Assembly (NCBI GenBank): GCA_973895155.1
Contig: OZ316899.1
Span: forward strand, 13,764,001 to 13,828,000
From: Marsupella aquatica
Taxonomy: Eukaryota; Marchantiophyta
Length of the DNA stretch: 64,000 nt
Direction of reading: 5' to 3'
Shown: positions 44,068 to 56,355 of the stretch, piece by piece
How the letters are laid out: each line of letters starts with the position of its first letter
How positions within the stretch are numbered: position 1 is the first letter of the stretch
Translations under genes and position numbers: made by a program
The notes under the pieces: generated by a model
What the model was told of the DNA's origin: nothing
Databases searched by the model: none
The model's input: only the letters and a program-made list of their open reading frames with translations

Positions 44068-44312
44068 CCTTAACTCGTAAGTCGTTAACTCGTAAGTTGT
44101 AATCCAATAATTACACTCGTTGTCGATACTCGTCAACCCATAACTCATAAGTCGTTAACTCATAAATCGTTAACTTGTAAGTTGTAATCCAATAATTATA
44201 CTCGTTGTCGATACTCGTCAACCCGTAACTCGTAAGTCGTTAACTCATAAATCGTTAACTTGTAAGTTGTAATCCAATAATTACATTCGTTGTCAATACT
44301 CGTCAGCCCGTA
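44068..44312. repeat. Minisatellite, about three units of 70-85 bp
   Basis: Units share TAACTCGTAAGTCGTTAACT, AAGTTGTAATCCAATAATTA and CGTTGTCGATACTCGTCAAC with small changes; the first unit is shorter. Adjacent sequence keeps shorter CGTAA words. Confidence 0.85.
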
Positions 44313-44507
44313 AACGGACTCAACTTGTAAACCCGTAATCTAGTAAACTAGTAAACTCGTAAGAAGTTTACTTAGTGACTCATAAATTGTCTGAGTTTAG
44401 TCGGAATGCAGTTTACTCTACGGTTAGCAATAAACATAGTTTAAATACCTCAAAAAAAATTAAAAATTCCCAGTTTCTTTATACTTTTGGAATTACTCAC
44501 TACTTAC

Positions 44508-45122
44508 ATCGTTTGTGAAAATTATAGCTTTGTCGATAGTTATCCTCTCGCGAAGCACATCGTCAACTATGGTACATGCCATGATGTGTGCCACCTCTCT
44601 GGTTTGGGACAGGAAAAGTTCATGACTGCGCTTCAACAAGAAGCTTACCCTTCCAAGCCCGTACAGTATATCATCACAACATAAGTCACGATCCACATCC
44701 ATGAACGACTCACACGTGGGATCAAATAATCCGTGCAATGTGATGTTCAGTCGGACATCGTAGGGTTCGAGGCAATGTGCACAACAAAATCTTCCAGCAA
44801 GTGCAAGATATTGCTTGAAACTCAAACCATCAAGATCCTCCACCATTATGATGAGCTGCCTCTCTCCCGGCCGTCGCTTGGGATCGGCAGTTACACAACA
44901 GTCCGCGCCTACACCAAAAGTGACCCAGCATTTCTGCTCCTTCTCCGTTGCTATGCCTTGAAGGACACACCGCCAGACGCTCGTCACTTGCATCAATTCA
45001 AAAGACCACAATGGAACCAACTCAGAGATACGAGCATATCCCTTCACTTTAGGTGTCTGTAGCGGCAGATGGCTCAAATCGCAGAGAAGCGGTTTAACTC
45101 CTACGATCGAGCAACAAGCTAT
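44508..45122 (-). pseudogene. Upstream exon of the ParB/Ulp1 gene, unknown domain
   Basis: The open minus-strand frame ends in a textbook splice donor: IIFTND|GTAAGTAGTGAG (intron starts at 44,507). The frame opens near 45,122 and has no clear ATG, so an earlier exon may exist. Visible parts: KEQKCWVTFGVGADCCVTAD, RFCCAHCLEPYDVRLNITLH, FMDVDRDLCCDDILYGLGRV and TREVAHIMACTIVDDVLRER. It has several Cys residues but no known zinc pattern. It is assigned to the downstream gene by strand, donor phase 0 and spacing only. I do not recognise the family. Confidence 0.4.
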
Positions 45123-47706
45123 TTAGATTTTAGCACCACAAGAACATGAACGAAGGTGTTTCAACATGGCAAGCAACTAGAAAAATTGATGACTCTAAAG
45201 GATAGCAGAGATGCAAAAAACACAAAAATGAGCCATTTCAAACCCTAAATCCTAAAGCCATTCCCGTTGCCGACGATCGCCACAATGGAATACAGTGTGC
45301 AAATATGACATAGACAACCCTAATGGGTGAGAGCTGCCTCAGCGGGCCGGAAGAAAGGTTGACAACATCGCGCGTTGTATATCATCTCATTTGCATCGCC
45401 GCCCATGGTTCTCTGCAAAAGAAGTCGCATATCCTACCAAAGAGTCGCGTAGGGTAAATGATAGATGGGGGTTTAAGACCCTACCTTCCAATTGGATGAA
45501 AGCTTTGGTTGCCAATGCCAGAGAATCCGACGCCGGCAGAGTTGTCGTCATTCATTTGCGTGATCTCCCTATTCACTGGCGAGGGTGCAGAGAGAGCACA
45601 GACACGGGCAACAGTACGCTACGGTAGGGAGCAAGCCATAGGAAATCCACCGGAGGATACTGTTTAAGTAGTGTTGTTTTTTACTCTCGGGGTGGGCGAA
45701 CCGTACAGTGTGGCCGATGGTTAGGTCTTTCATGCAGCAGAGGCTGGGATGCTCCCGATGACTGCTACCAGACTAGCAATCCGCAACCCTACAGGCTCCA
45801 TCCATCTTGGATCGCCATCGTACTCTCAATGCCCTCTTAATGCCGAGCCTCGCTTCCCGTCTGCTTCTCGTGTGATCTCTCATGAATGACGGCCAAGGAT
45901 AAGTTACTCCTCAGGTGCCGCCTCCCAATTTTCAAGATCCAAGTACCATCAGTACTGCTCAAGGCTCCTACTACTGTCCCTCTCACTACCTAAAGCAGCG
46001 AGCCCAAAGTACCACAAACGGGCAAGTAACTCAGCATGAAAAGCACTGGCACGAGCCATCAACAGGGTATCAGCCATCATCATTAATTTCAAGGTTAAGA
46101 ACCTCGTGGAGGTCGTGGATAGCCATCTGAAGTTGATGTGCCTTCTCAAGTGTTCACAATTTTTTAAAACCTATAATACAATGCTGGCGCCTTCTTATAA
46201 CGTGCCAAAAAAACAAGTAACCCCAATAAACAGAGCAGGCATAACACCAAATGTGAACAGAATATAGCCTAAACCCTAAAGGACTGTAATATGAATGATA
46301 AGCTCCCCCCCCCACATATCTTACACCACTTGAGGACAGGGGGAGGGGTGCGGGGTACAAGTTGGTGGAGCGAGAGCATTCTCACCTCCTCATTCTTCAC
46401 TGATGCTCTCATTCACTATGTTTCTTAATCGGTGGTATCTCGTTGGTGTAGCGTGTGATCGAGTGTTACACATTTAGCCTAGCCTAAGTTTAATTGGAGC
46501 GGGCCTGAATGGCCATAAAATGATGTCCAAAATCATCATGCATATATAATCATTTTCATTCCATCCCGCCCACTCTAGAAGCTTGAAAATAACTGATGCA
46601 AAGATTGTAATTTCTCAACAGTTATAGAAAAAACAATCCCCTTACCCTTTTTGGTATCCATTCTCAATAATTAAGAAAAACAATCCCTTGCCGTTTTTGG
46701 TCCCTTTAAGGTAGCCTTTCTTATCCGTCCCGCCTAAAGAGTCTAAAAGTTTGTTTGTTTGTTTGTTTTTCCTTTTTCATTCCTCCTCTCCTTTAAGATA
46801 CCCTCGATCCTCAATCCCACTAAAAAATCATCCATCCCTTATCCTAAACAAGAAGGGGAAAAAACAAAAGTCACCTTAATTGCTCTTATTTAGTCCCTTT
46901 AAAATAGTAGTCCCCTCTTCCAGGGGACCCATTTCACCCAAAGGAAAATAAATTTTAAAAAATAAAGAAATAAAAACTTGGAACAAACAAAGATATTGGA
47001 TGCTGAATAAAAAAATCACCATTCATAGATCAGGGTATAATACTCATCCCACAACAGGATCTAAACAAGCATGAAATGCATCGCATTCAATAAGAATTAT
47101 ATTTTGCTGCACATACGCCTTTGTATAAATCTACACATTATCAATTCCGCTTATTTGAGGTCGCCCACGGCATAAGTGACAATGAGACTGGTCCCAAATA
47201 TACTTAAATGAGGACATTTCTATGGCAGTAAAAATAGATGCTAAAAAAATCTTCCCTCCTCTTTGGCAGTTTGGGTTGGTGGTTCCCATCTATATCTCTA
47301 TGGGGGTGCTCCTTCTCTGTTCAAGTCAGAGTGTTAAGTTACAGGTCAATGGTCTCTGGTCTATGCATGCGGTGTGACAAGTGGTCCTCTAGAGCGTGTG
47401 ATCCAAACATGTGTAGACACCAAAGTGACCGGTGGTGGGGTCTGGGAGGGTAGGACAAGTGACATCACCAGACACACTACAGGATGGCGAGTGGTTCCAG
47501 ATGATACATTGTGCTCTGTGCAAAAACCGACATCCAAGAGAACGGTCATCCAACTCTGGGCCAGAAGCCCTACAGGCAGGACAGTCATATTGGCAATTGT
47601 GCACACACCCTTGGCACCTAATTTGTGGTGGGTCATGTACAAGAGACACAAATACCAAGGATGTCGGGAAGGGTACTGAAGCAGGTAGAGGCCAGCTGTA
47701 GTTGTT
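45123..47706. other. No recognised gene; AT-rich
   Basis: It contains a GTTT run (46,751-46,767) and a C run near 46,308. A Cys-containing minus-strand frame at 47,389-47,787 (RCQGCVHNCQYDCPACRASG) runs across the duplication border at 47,707, but has no known family and a competing frame on the other strand. Confidence 0.45.
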
Positions 47707-48996
47707 CCTAGCAAGAACAGGGTACTCAAAGTACCATGCAGACTGGGCTGGAAGGATCCCCAGTCTGACGTACTCAAGGTGCAACATCTATGCCTTGCGT
47801 GCAAGCCGCACATGTTCAGCGTTGCGGGTCCTCACCATAAGTGTTGCTTTTGTTGTGATGTCCTTTGTTCACGTCCTTTGATGAGCAAGGCGAGCAGGAG
47901 GTCGACTTGCCTTGCCCACAACAACCAACTTGCACTTATCAGTTCCCACTCACTAAATTGGTTCCAACTACAGGTCACAGTATACACATAGCATGAAAAG
48001 TGCATAGTACATATTTGATGTTGAGTTCCTAAGACAAAGAGCATGTATAGAAAACCATGTTCTCCATGGACATGTGCATAAATCATATTTGGATCTTGTT
48101 TTTTCATCCAGAAAGATCAAAAGTCTCACCTTGCAGGTTGCAGCAAAGAGAAAACTCACTGGTTGTCGTGTTGTGCAAGTGAACCTCCACTGAGGTGGTA
48201 GAAAGCTGACAAAGCTTCAGGAAGATGTGAAAGCAAAAAACTGCTCACAAGCTCAATTCATCCATGGCCCAGTTCAAGGCAAAACAGACTACAACATTCA
48301 GAAAGAGTCAACTCTACACTTGGTTGTCCAGATCAAAATGTAGCACACACCCTTCGCTTGCTATCCACACTATATTGACATGATCTTTAAAGTAGGCTAT
48401 CAACCGCAACACAACTCAACGTTCACAGATTTTGAGGCAACTCAGTCTCTCACCAATAACAAATGAAGGTCGAGGTTGAGATGAGGTGAAGCGTTGGCTT
48501 ACCTCCACAGCAAGGCGCCAAAGGAGCTCAACAAGGAGCTCAGCTGGCAAAGCAATATACAGCTCAATTAGCAATTCCTCCACATGCTAGGTTTGTCAAT
48601 GGGAAAGCAATAACTCAACTGACAAGCAAACTACTCAATACATGCTGTTGAGAAGGAGCATTTTTTTTAATCTGAAACTATGTAACAGTGTCACGATCAA
48701 GGAGGGCTGGCCTGAAAGGGAGAAGCAACAACGTGGAGTCTATTATCAAAATCCAATAAGAACTGGATGAGGTTTAGACAGGAGTTTAGAACTTGCCAAT
48801 TGAATCCCGGTCTAGACTTGTATCTGCTAGCCTGTAGTTAGCTGTGACTCCTGTAAGCTTTGTTCACAACCCTCTTAAGATATAAACAATTAGAACAAAC
48901 ACAAGTTGTCAAGACAGATTTCACTGGAGCAAAAAGTCCAAATCAGGTGAACAAAAACCTAACGAGAGAAAATAACAATGAAACTAAGAAGGCAGG
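47707..48996. other. No gene seen (copy B of 1-1,290)
   Basis: Same as copy A; one change near 47,800 (GCGTGC for GCATGC). Confidence 0.6.
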
Positions 48997-50009
48997 TGTC
49001 ACGTCGTCGGCTGCGGCCTTAACTCAGACTTCAGCTTAGACGGGCACATCCCTCGTAAATCTGAGGGTTCGGGCAGGAAGGGAAGCACGTAATGCACCTT
49101 ATTCTCGTAAACTAGCGCTAAGTGCGCATACTGCTAAATACGGACACCTCCTAGGTATGGTTTGTGTTCCGCCGCCGGAACGTACCTTAGTCGATAGCAG
49201 GATCGAACCCGGCTTAAGGGCTTCTAACCCTTCGTGCTGTCCGCCTTTGATCCGAATTCGATGATATAGGTCCTCAACCCGTGCTCGCAACCACTTACCC
49301 GCAGGCTGCACCCTGTGCACGTCTCGGGTAGTGCGTTCGGCCTGGCGCTGCCACCCATATACGAGAAACCCACACACATACACGCGCACATGCATACAAT
49401 CTTGATTTACACGAAGGAAAATGATGGGAAAGGATTTTACTACAAAGGGAACATATGCGTACACTTAGTTGACCCGACAGCCCCGGAATGAACAGGTTCA
49501 AGGCCGAGGGTGCACACTACAACGGAGCCCGGCTCCGCACTCGCCCGACGAGCTTAGTCCTACCCCCTCCCCTTGGTACTCTTTCATTCCCAGAGGTCGG
49601 GACTCCCCGCACATACCGCGGATGTCCAACTCTGCAACTAAAAACCCCCCTGCCTCTACCGAGGGGTGCACTAAATACTAAGGGACGAGGGACGGGGTGT
49701 CCTCTCGCCGAAGATTCGTTGACTAAGGTCCTAACTAAGCTGACAGTCAGGCCGGAAAATGGCTGTGTCTTATTAGAAGATCCTAATCTACGCAGGCTGG
49801 ACAGCATGGCAGCGCTGCTGTACCTAAGGCAGGTGCCTGTCCCAAGAGCCTGACTAAGCCAGTCCTAATCCTAATCTATTCCTACTCCGCTGCTAATGCC
49901 TGGCACGCTTGCCAGAGCCGCCCGAATGGGAGCGGCCATCCCGCTGCCTTCAAAGCCTGTCATTGTCCGCCTTGAGGAGCTGGACCTGGTCCAGCAGAGA
50001 TTCGTTCTC

Positions 50010-51323
50010 TCACCTCGCCGCGTCCATCTCCTCTGCTGCCTCCTGACATGCCTCCTCCAGCTGCTGGGCATCGCTCGTCAGTTTACCCGCCAGCTGGTCC
50101 TGCTTCTCGGCCTCGGTTTGGAGCCGCGCCACCTCGGCCTGCAGCGTGGCTATCTCCGCCGTGTCCCGTTGGGCCCGTTCCTCGGCCTCCTCCAGGTCTT
50201 TCTGCCAGGTGACGGTTTGATTCTTCAAACTGTCAATCTGGTTCCGGAGTCGTGTAATCTCGGCCTCGTTCCCAGCTTTGGCCTGTTCGGCTAGGGCGGT
50301 AAGAGCGTGCGCCTTTGCTAACAACTCATCGGCGGCTGCAACCTTGGGTCGTAGTTGCAGAAGCTCAGCCTCTTGAGCTGCAACTTCGTTCTTTAGGTAC
50401 ACGGACTCCACCCGGTACCGCTCTATCCTCTAAAGGGCCTCTGACTGGGCCCGACCTGCCTTTACTGCGGCAACCAACTCCTGATTGAAGAAACAGGCTA
50501 CCTTCCGAGCCATGAACTCCCCGGTATCCCGGGCAATTTGATGAGAGAAATCTCCCAGAAGCCCGTTCAGAAATGTACCCGGTACGAAGAGTTCCGGGTG
50601 GTCCAGGTTGTGCCTGTCCGGAGTTGGGCACGGGTAGACCTCAACACGCGCAGGGGCCGGGGCAGTGACGTCCAGCCCTGGGGATGTAACGTTGGAAGGG
50701 GCTGGAGTGTCCTCCTGCAACAATGTCCGGTTCTCCGGAATAGCCACCGATGGGTCTTTGGGAGACCCGGGCTCGGGTAAGACCTCCGTCGTACCAACTT
50801 CTGTACTTAGCCCGGCTTGTTGGGTCGCATCAACGGTTGCGACAACCGACCCATCCGGTACCTCCTCGGTTACGACTACAGCTACTTGTGGAGGTGGGGT
50901 GGGTGAAGCTGGCGTGTCCGCTGGACTTCGGGCCTCGGGTTGGGGCCGTCTCTCCAAGGCCGGGAAAACCCACCTAGCTGGGACCAGCTTTGTAACGTTG
51001 ACACGGGGAAGGGTTCGTCGATCAAACCGGGTGTACCACTCAAGAATGATCTCGATGTGGCTAGCAAAATACGTCTTCCCGCCAATGTACAGCGTCTTCC
51101 TTCGCCGCTCCATCTCTTCATGGAATTTCTTAGCGAAGTACGACGCCCACTTCCTAGGTCGATAGTTCTCGACCTGGATAACCTGGGCGGCGGAGATCTC
51201 CCCCCGGGGTTCCATCATGTGGAGGGCGTACCTCTGGAACTCCAGTCGCTCAGCTCGTAACCCGGGTGTGCGAATAGCGACCCGCCACCAGTCCAAACCT
51301 GAATTCCCTCTTATTGCCTAATG
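50010..51323 (-). pseudogene. LTR-B protein, C-terminal half, better-kept copy
   Basis: Unlike copy A this frame is open from about 51,323 to 50,430 (PTPDRHNLDHPELFVPGTFL and DTGEFMARKVACFFNQELVA follow the Pro/Thr linker). It is then interrupted by a TAG (SEAL-stop-RIERYRVES) and continues in the same phase as the coiled coil to 50,010. It shows that the copy-A frameshift is recent or an error. Confidence 0.55.
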
Positions 51324-51448
51324 ATGTCCTACCCATAATGATTACCTAAATACTATCGTTATGCTAATAATAGCGGCCTAAGACACTCCTAACGCGCGTG
51401 CTAAGCGCAGTTAGACCGAATCACTCATTAACCGCCGTACCGGCGGCG

Positions 51449-52499
51449 TCACACAAACACTTTGGCAATCACTCGGGGAGTGAGATAGAAATCCTTCCCA
51501 TACACCCTTGTGGAATTGGTCTCGGGCTCCCATGATCCCACGAATTCTAGTAAGTCTGAATCCGGCACCTCCGGCTTCAGCCATGGTAAATTTATGAAGG
51601 CTTCCAAGCCGGATCCGGCCATGAAGCCCTGGTATTTTTGAGTCTGCATAGCCGTAAAGCATGCATCCTCTTCCCGTGCAAAGTGTAATTGCACCTCCTT
51701 GGGGAGGGTCGCTGCCCAGCCTTTCTAGGTGTCATCTCTTGTTGGAACGACATTGATGGGGTCAACCTCCTCCTCTTCGGCTTTCGCCTGCCTCCTGCTT
51801 CCCTGCTCTGCTGGTTTCCTGGCTGCCGCCGACCTCATTCTTTTTGCAGGGGTGGCTTCTTCGTTGTTGTTCCCTTTCCTCTTCATAGCGGCTGCCATGG
51901 ATGTTTCTCCTAGCATGGTTGCCTTCATCCACCCCTCTGTGCTACCCTTCAACTCCCAGTGTATGTCGTTGCAGCGGTTGATGGCCTCCTGGATGCCGAC
52001 TGTTCTGTTCTCACAAAACAGAAGATCGTCGAGTTCATCGATAGTAGGCGTCCACAAGAATTCAGCCGTAATGAGTTCTCCTCCTAAGAAGGCAGACTTC
52101 TGTAGTTCCCACAGCCGAGCGAGCTCCTGCCGTTCTTGAGCCGCTCTCTCCGATTCTTCGTCCTCGTAGGTCCCAATGTACTCAGTTGCCCGTTCTAATA
52201 GGCATCCCCAAAAATGAGCAGCTTGATTAACGTTGCTCATACCCTTCTTGAGTTGATTGTCGGTATCTGCTTCCACCCCAAATGCTTGCCTGAGCAGCGA
52301 ACAGTAGTTGGCCTCCCGTAGTCGTTCGCTTGGCTCGTGCTTGCAAATGAGCCGCCATTCCTTGCGCTCGGTCCTTACCCCCCCTTGGCTGGTCTTCCTT
52401 CCCGTTGGTTACTCATAGCCGCCGGTACTTAGCGCGCCCTAACCCTAATCGTGTTCCCTCCCCCGGCATCCTTACTTTCAGCCTTGGCTCGGGTTCCAT
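51449..52499 (-). pseudogene. LTR-B protein, N-terminal half, copy B
   Basis: Same breaks as 3,743-4,793 (early frameshift and TAG at 51,725-51,733). Two changes are seen: EFLW for ELLW, and AEEEE for AKEEE. Confidence 0.65.
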
Positions 52500-52616
52500 A
52501 GTCACCCTTAATTGTTTATATTTCCCTATTTTTGTTACTATACTAAGGTGTTTCCTAGGGTACACTCCTGATTTTACTATTTAAACTGACCTAATGATTC
52601 CTGGCTAGGCATCACA

Positions 52617-52986
52617 CATTGCCGCCAGGACGCCCGACCACCTGAAATGCAAGAATACAACTCGGACCACGCAGAACACACCATCCGACACCATCAACAA
52701 ACAACAAAGAACTCTACGACTACGAAGAACCAGTTCACCAGACTGGACAGTCATAAAAGATACACCTAGTAAAACAAAAAGAAGAACACTTACTGTTACA
52801 AACTGACCAAGATAAGGGCAATAGGCCAAACTATCAAATGGGTGATGGTAACACTCTTTCCCCCCACAAAGGCGGAGGGGGGGTTTTAATGAGGTTACAT
52901 CCCCATTTAAATAGACACAATAGCTTAGGCCTCAATATAAAACAGAGTAGACACAAGTGGGAGTATCATTTACCCAGAAATGTTAC
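52617..52986. other. Spacer without recognisable gene (copy B)
   Basis: Counterpart of 4,911-5,280. Confidence 0.4.
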
Positions 52987-52999
52987 CCCCAAGGGGGAG

Positions 53000-54402
53000 T
53001 GTTATAACCCTAGTTAGACCTAGTATAACCCAGGGTTATGTCTACTCTACCAGGGGCAGGAATAATTGCCTAACTACCAAGTCCTTAGGGACACACTATG
53101 TAACACCTCGGAGATGGAATGGAAGGATTGATTCTATGGAGAACACAACAGTTGTAGAATAAATAATCAAGATTCTTTGTACAAATCTTGAGATATGTAG
53201 CTCTAGGTATTTAGCCTAAGGTTGTTAAGAAAGATTCTTGACCTTAGATGTACTATGGCAATTGAGTGGCTTTGATTGGATTTGAGTGGAGGTCATAGGG
53301 CACCAACCATATAAATAAGAGGGAGTGGAGGCTCACTTCCTCACTTGCTCATTAGTTGCTCACTTGCTTGGAGGGGCGCCACTGGTTGGGACTCAAGGAA
53401 GGAGGAGTGGGGATTAGTGAGGAGTCAGAGTGTGTGGCACCTTGGGAGTTAGGAGCTAGTGTTCATGAAAGACTCTAGTATTGAAGACCTTGGGTGGAGC
53501 CCAAGCTTGTACTAAGTTTACTTGATATAAACCTATGTGTCTTCTTTCCTTGGACACTCTTATTCTAACTTGTGAAGGGAGTGTGATACTTTCTTTCGAC
53601 GGTTTTATGACATGTTTTTGACGGTTTTCTTTTGACATTTTTGTGACATCTTTTATAAGGAGTACTTTGGTGATAGAGTTTTGCTTACCAAACAACGTTG
53701 GAGTACATCACCAAGATTTCTTGGACAAGAAATGATGTGATTGTATGCTCGGTGGTTGTTTGGCCAAGCACTAGAACACTAAGTGGAAACTTTATTTTTG
53801 TTTGAGGTTTTGAAGCCAAACTTTGGTGATCGAGTGTTGGTTGATCAAGAAGGCTCTGGGGTGTAGTATGAGCAAGGATTCCTATGGTGAGTCTTGACAT
53901 GACTATATTGGCAAGATGCAATTCATTGATCGCTAGCGAATCAAAGTGGCACTTCCATTTTTTGTGGTTAGACAATTAGAAGTTATATAGGCTGACTTGT
54001 TGGATGGTAGCCTGACATAACAATCCACGGTGGTGACAGCCCGTGGTGGTTCTGACATTGGTTGGTGCAGGGTGACCAGTTATAGAGGTTAGAAGTCTCC
54101 TTGATGGATTTCTCTTCTGACGACAGAAGTAAAATCATCTAGTGCAAGTTTGGATTTGATATAAGATTACTAATGTGGTGGCAGCCAATAATAGTCTTGT
54201 AATTGTTTGGAATAGTAAAATCTGTGGTATGTGTGTGAGGATTTAGTTTTCCTAAGATAGATGTGTTGTGAGTACTAATTTCCAAGATTACATCCCTCCT
54301 GAGAACCCGAAATGATAAGGGATTGTGTTTTGAGAGTAAAATGAATTACGTATGTGTTAAGTCCCAAAGCTGAGGTCTGACATAGTGTCAAACTCAACCT
54401 AC
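53000..54402 (+). mobile_element. Plus-strand LTR, copy B
   Basis: Counterpart of 5,294-6,696: purine tract at 52,987-52,999, TATAAATA at 53,310-53,317, primer-site-like TGGCGCCGCTACCGGGGA at 54,410-54,427. Confidence 0.55.
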
Positions 54403-55531
54403 TATTTTTTGGCGCCGCTACCGGGGAATCAAACTAGTTTTTTGCAGACAACTAGTGGAGCCATGTACTTGGAAATAATTTTTAGAAGAAAGAAAAAAGA
54501 AAACAGAGTTTAGTGATATTGTGTATGTAAAATGGAGTTTCATTATATAGTACCTAAGTGTTTAGTTTGTGGAAGTATGGAACCTTAGTAGTCTTTAGAA
54601 GAAAACTAGTAAGAGATTATAAGTATGATAGTAAGGTTGAGAGGATTGATGTGCATGTGTGTCTAAGTAATATTATAGTTTATCTCTCACACCAAAGGAA
54701 AAGTTTTAAGTTGCATGTCTTAAGAATGCCTGGGTGTAGAATGCAAATACTGGAATTGAATTAAAAAGGAGACAATGGATTTAAATCAACCACCCACAGT
54801 CATATGTGCGCTGCGTTCAAACCTAACCCTTAAGATTATGGTATGAAAAAAGTAGATCATCATGAAATGCTTACAGTGAGAAAGTTTGGAGAGGATGGAT
54901 ACAATGCTATCATTGCTTCCAAGGAGCCCTTAATCCTCCTAGGATTTCCACAAAATATTACATGTATCTGTATTTTTGTGTAAAAATAATAATGACAGTA
55001 CTTAAGATAGAATTTTGTAATTTAGAGTAGTTGGTCAATTGAAGTCATCATGAGTTGCAAACTACCAGGGGTATTTTAGTGACAAGACGGAGCAACACAA
55101 GAATATGTAGTGTTGATTTAAGAACTAACTCTTTAGCTGTCTGCTAATTATTGATAACAAGATACTTGGCATTGTTAGCATGAGATAGTGCAAAGTAGGC
55201 CAAACCTTATTGCATTAAGGATCCCAATTGTAAATCATTGTTAGCCTGTAGAGACTAACTAAGGAGCATGCAAGATGATTGGAGGTTTAGACGTATGGAT
55301 TGGAGATATAGAGGTTCAGCTAGTTTAGAAACTGTAGTAGCTTATCCATGGTTGGAAATAGTTGTGTTGAGTGGAAATCAATTGTTTGTGATACAATTCA
55401 TTTATGGACGACATGGAGTAGTGGTATGGTCATCCGGGTGGATTGATTTGTATCAACCAAGAAGGTTGTAATTAGAGTAATAGTGAAGTGATGGCTGATT
55501 ACTAGCTAGGGCATGCCGCGAACAACACCCA

Positions 55532-55790
55532 TTCCATTGGTGTTGCACTACCTCTTGGAGGAACAAAACAAATGGCTCCATTTGCCTTTGGAACATAAGA
55601 TATTCGTCCATGATGGTGCTTTTGGTAAATCACTCCAATGTTGTATGACTTGGGAGTGATTTCCCCAAGGTTGCATCATCTAAGTAATTTCAAAAACATG
55701 GCTCCAAAGTGCTCATGGTGCAACTAGTGGTTGGAGAATAGTAAGTATAATGGGTATAGTACCCTGCACGTAGTGGAGAGGTTGCCACCT
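55532..55790 (+). repeat. Direct repeat, first copy (copy B)
   Basis: Counterpart of 7,826-8,084. Confidence 0.85.
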
Positions 55791-56105
55791 TCATGTAGGG
55801 CCCAATGGCACACCTTAAGCTCCTAGACCCAAAAAGGGTCATTTATGATGGTCCATAATGACACCATGAGGGACCTCTATAATGACCCCATATGTAGTCA
55901 TTTGGCACAAATGACCTCCAAAATGACTGCCAAAATGACCCTTATTGTAGTCTTTGGCATTAATGACACTCTATTCCTCCAAAATGACCCAATGAAGATT
56001 ACAACACCTACTCACAATGCCCCAACACTATTCATATGCAAAATGGAGTATTCCTCATCCAAACACCGGCACAAACATGACATGTTCCTAAAACGTATGA
56101 CAACC

Positions 56106-56355
56106 TTCCATTGGTGTTGGGCGACTTCCTGGAGAGACAAAAATGGCGTTATTTGCCTTTGGAACCGATGGTTTGCATCCATGGAGACACTTTTGGCAAA
56201 TCACTCCAAAGTCGTATGACTTGGGAGTGATTTCACCAAAGGTGCATCATGCCTTAAGTAAACGCAAAAACATGTGTCCAAAGTGTTTATGCCGCAACTA
56301 GTGGTTGGACAATGATGAGTGTAGTGTCCTGCACCTAGTGGAGAGTTTCTCACCT
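56106..56355 (+). repeat. Direct repeat, second copy (copy B)
   Basis: Counterpart of 8,400-8,649, with one change (GCCGCAAC for GCCACAAC). Confidence 0.85.

Larger units (their letters stand above)
48997..52616 (-). mobile_element. Lone LTR family B, copy B
   Basis: Same ends and content as 1,291-4,910, with the quasi-palindrome at 49,166-49,181. One C is missing at about 49,650, and the frame-restoring base near 50,660 is present. Confidence 0.7.

Noticed and set aside
44068-44312. Possible CRISPR-like repeat array
   Set aside because: Units are contiguous and diverged, without unique spacers of constant length; it is a minisatellite in a eukaryotic context.
47361-47813. Overlapping frames across the duplication border, one Cys-rich
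   Set aside because: Frames of similar length exist on both strands, none has a known pattern, and the border is not a gene start. Not called as a gene.
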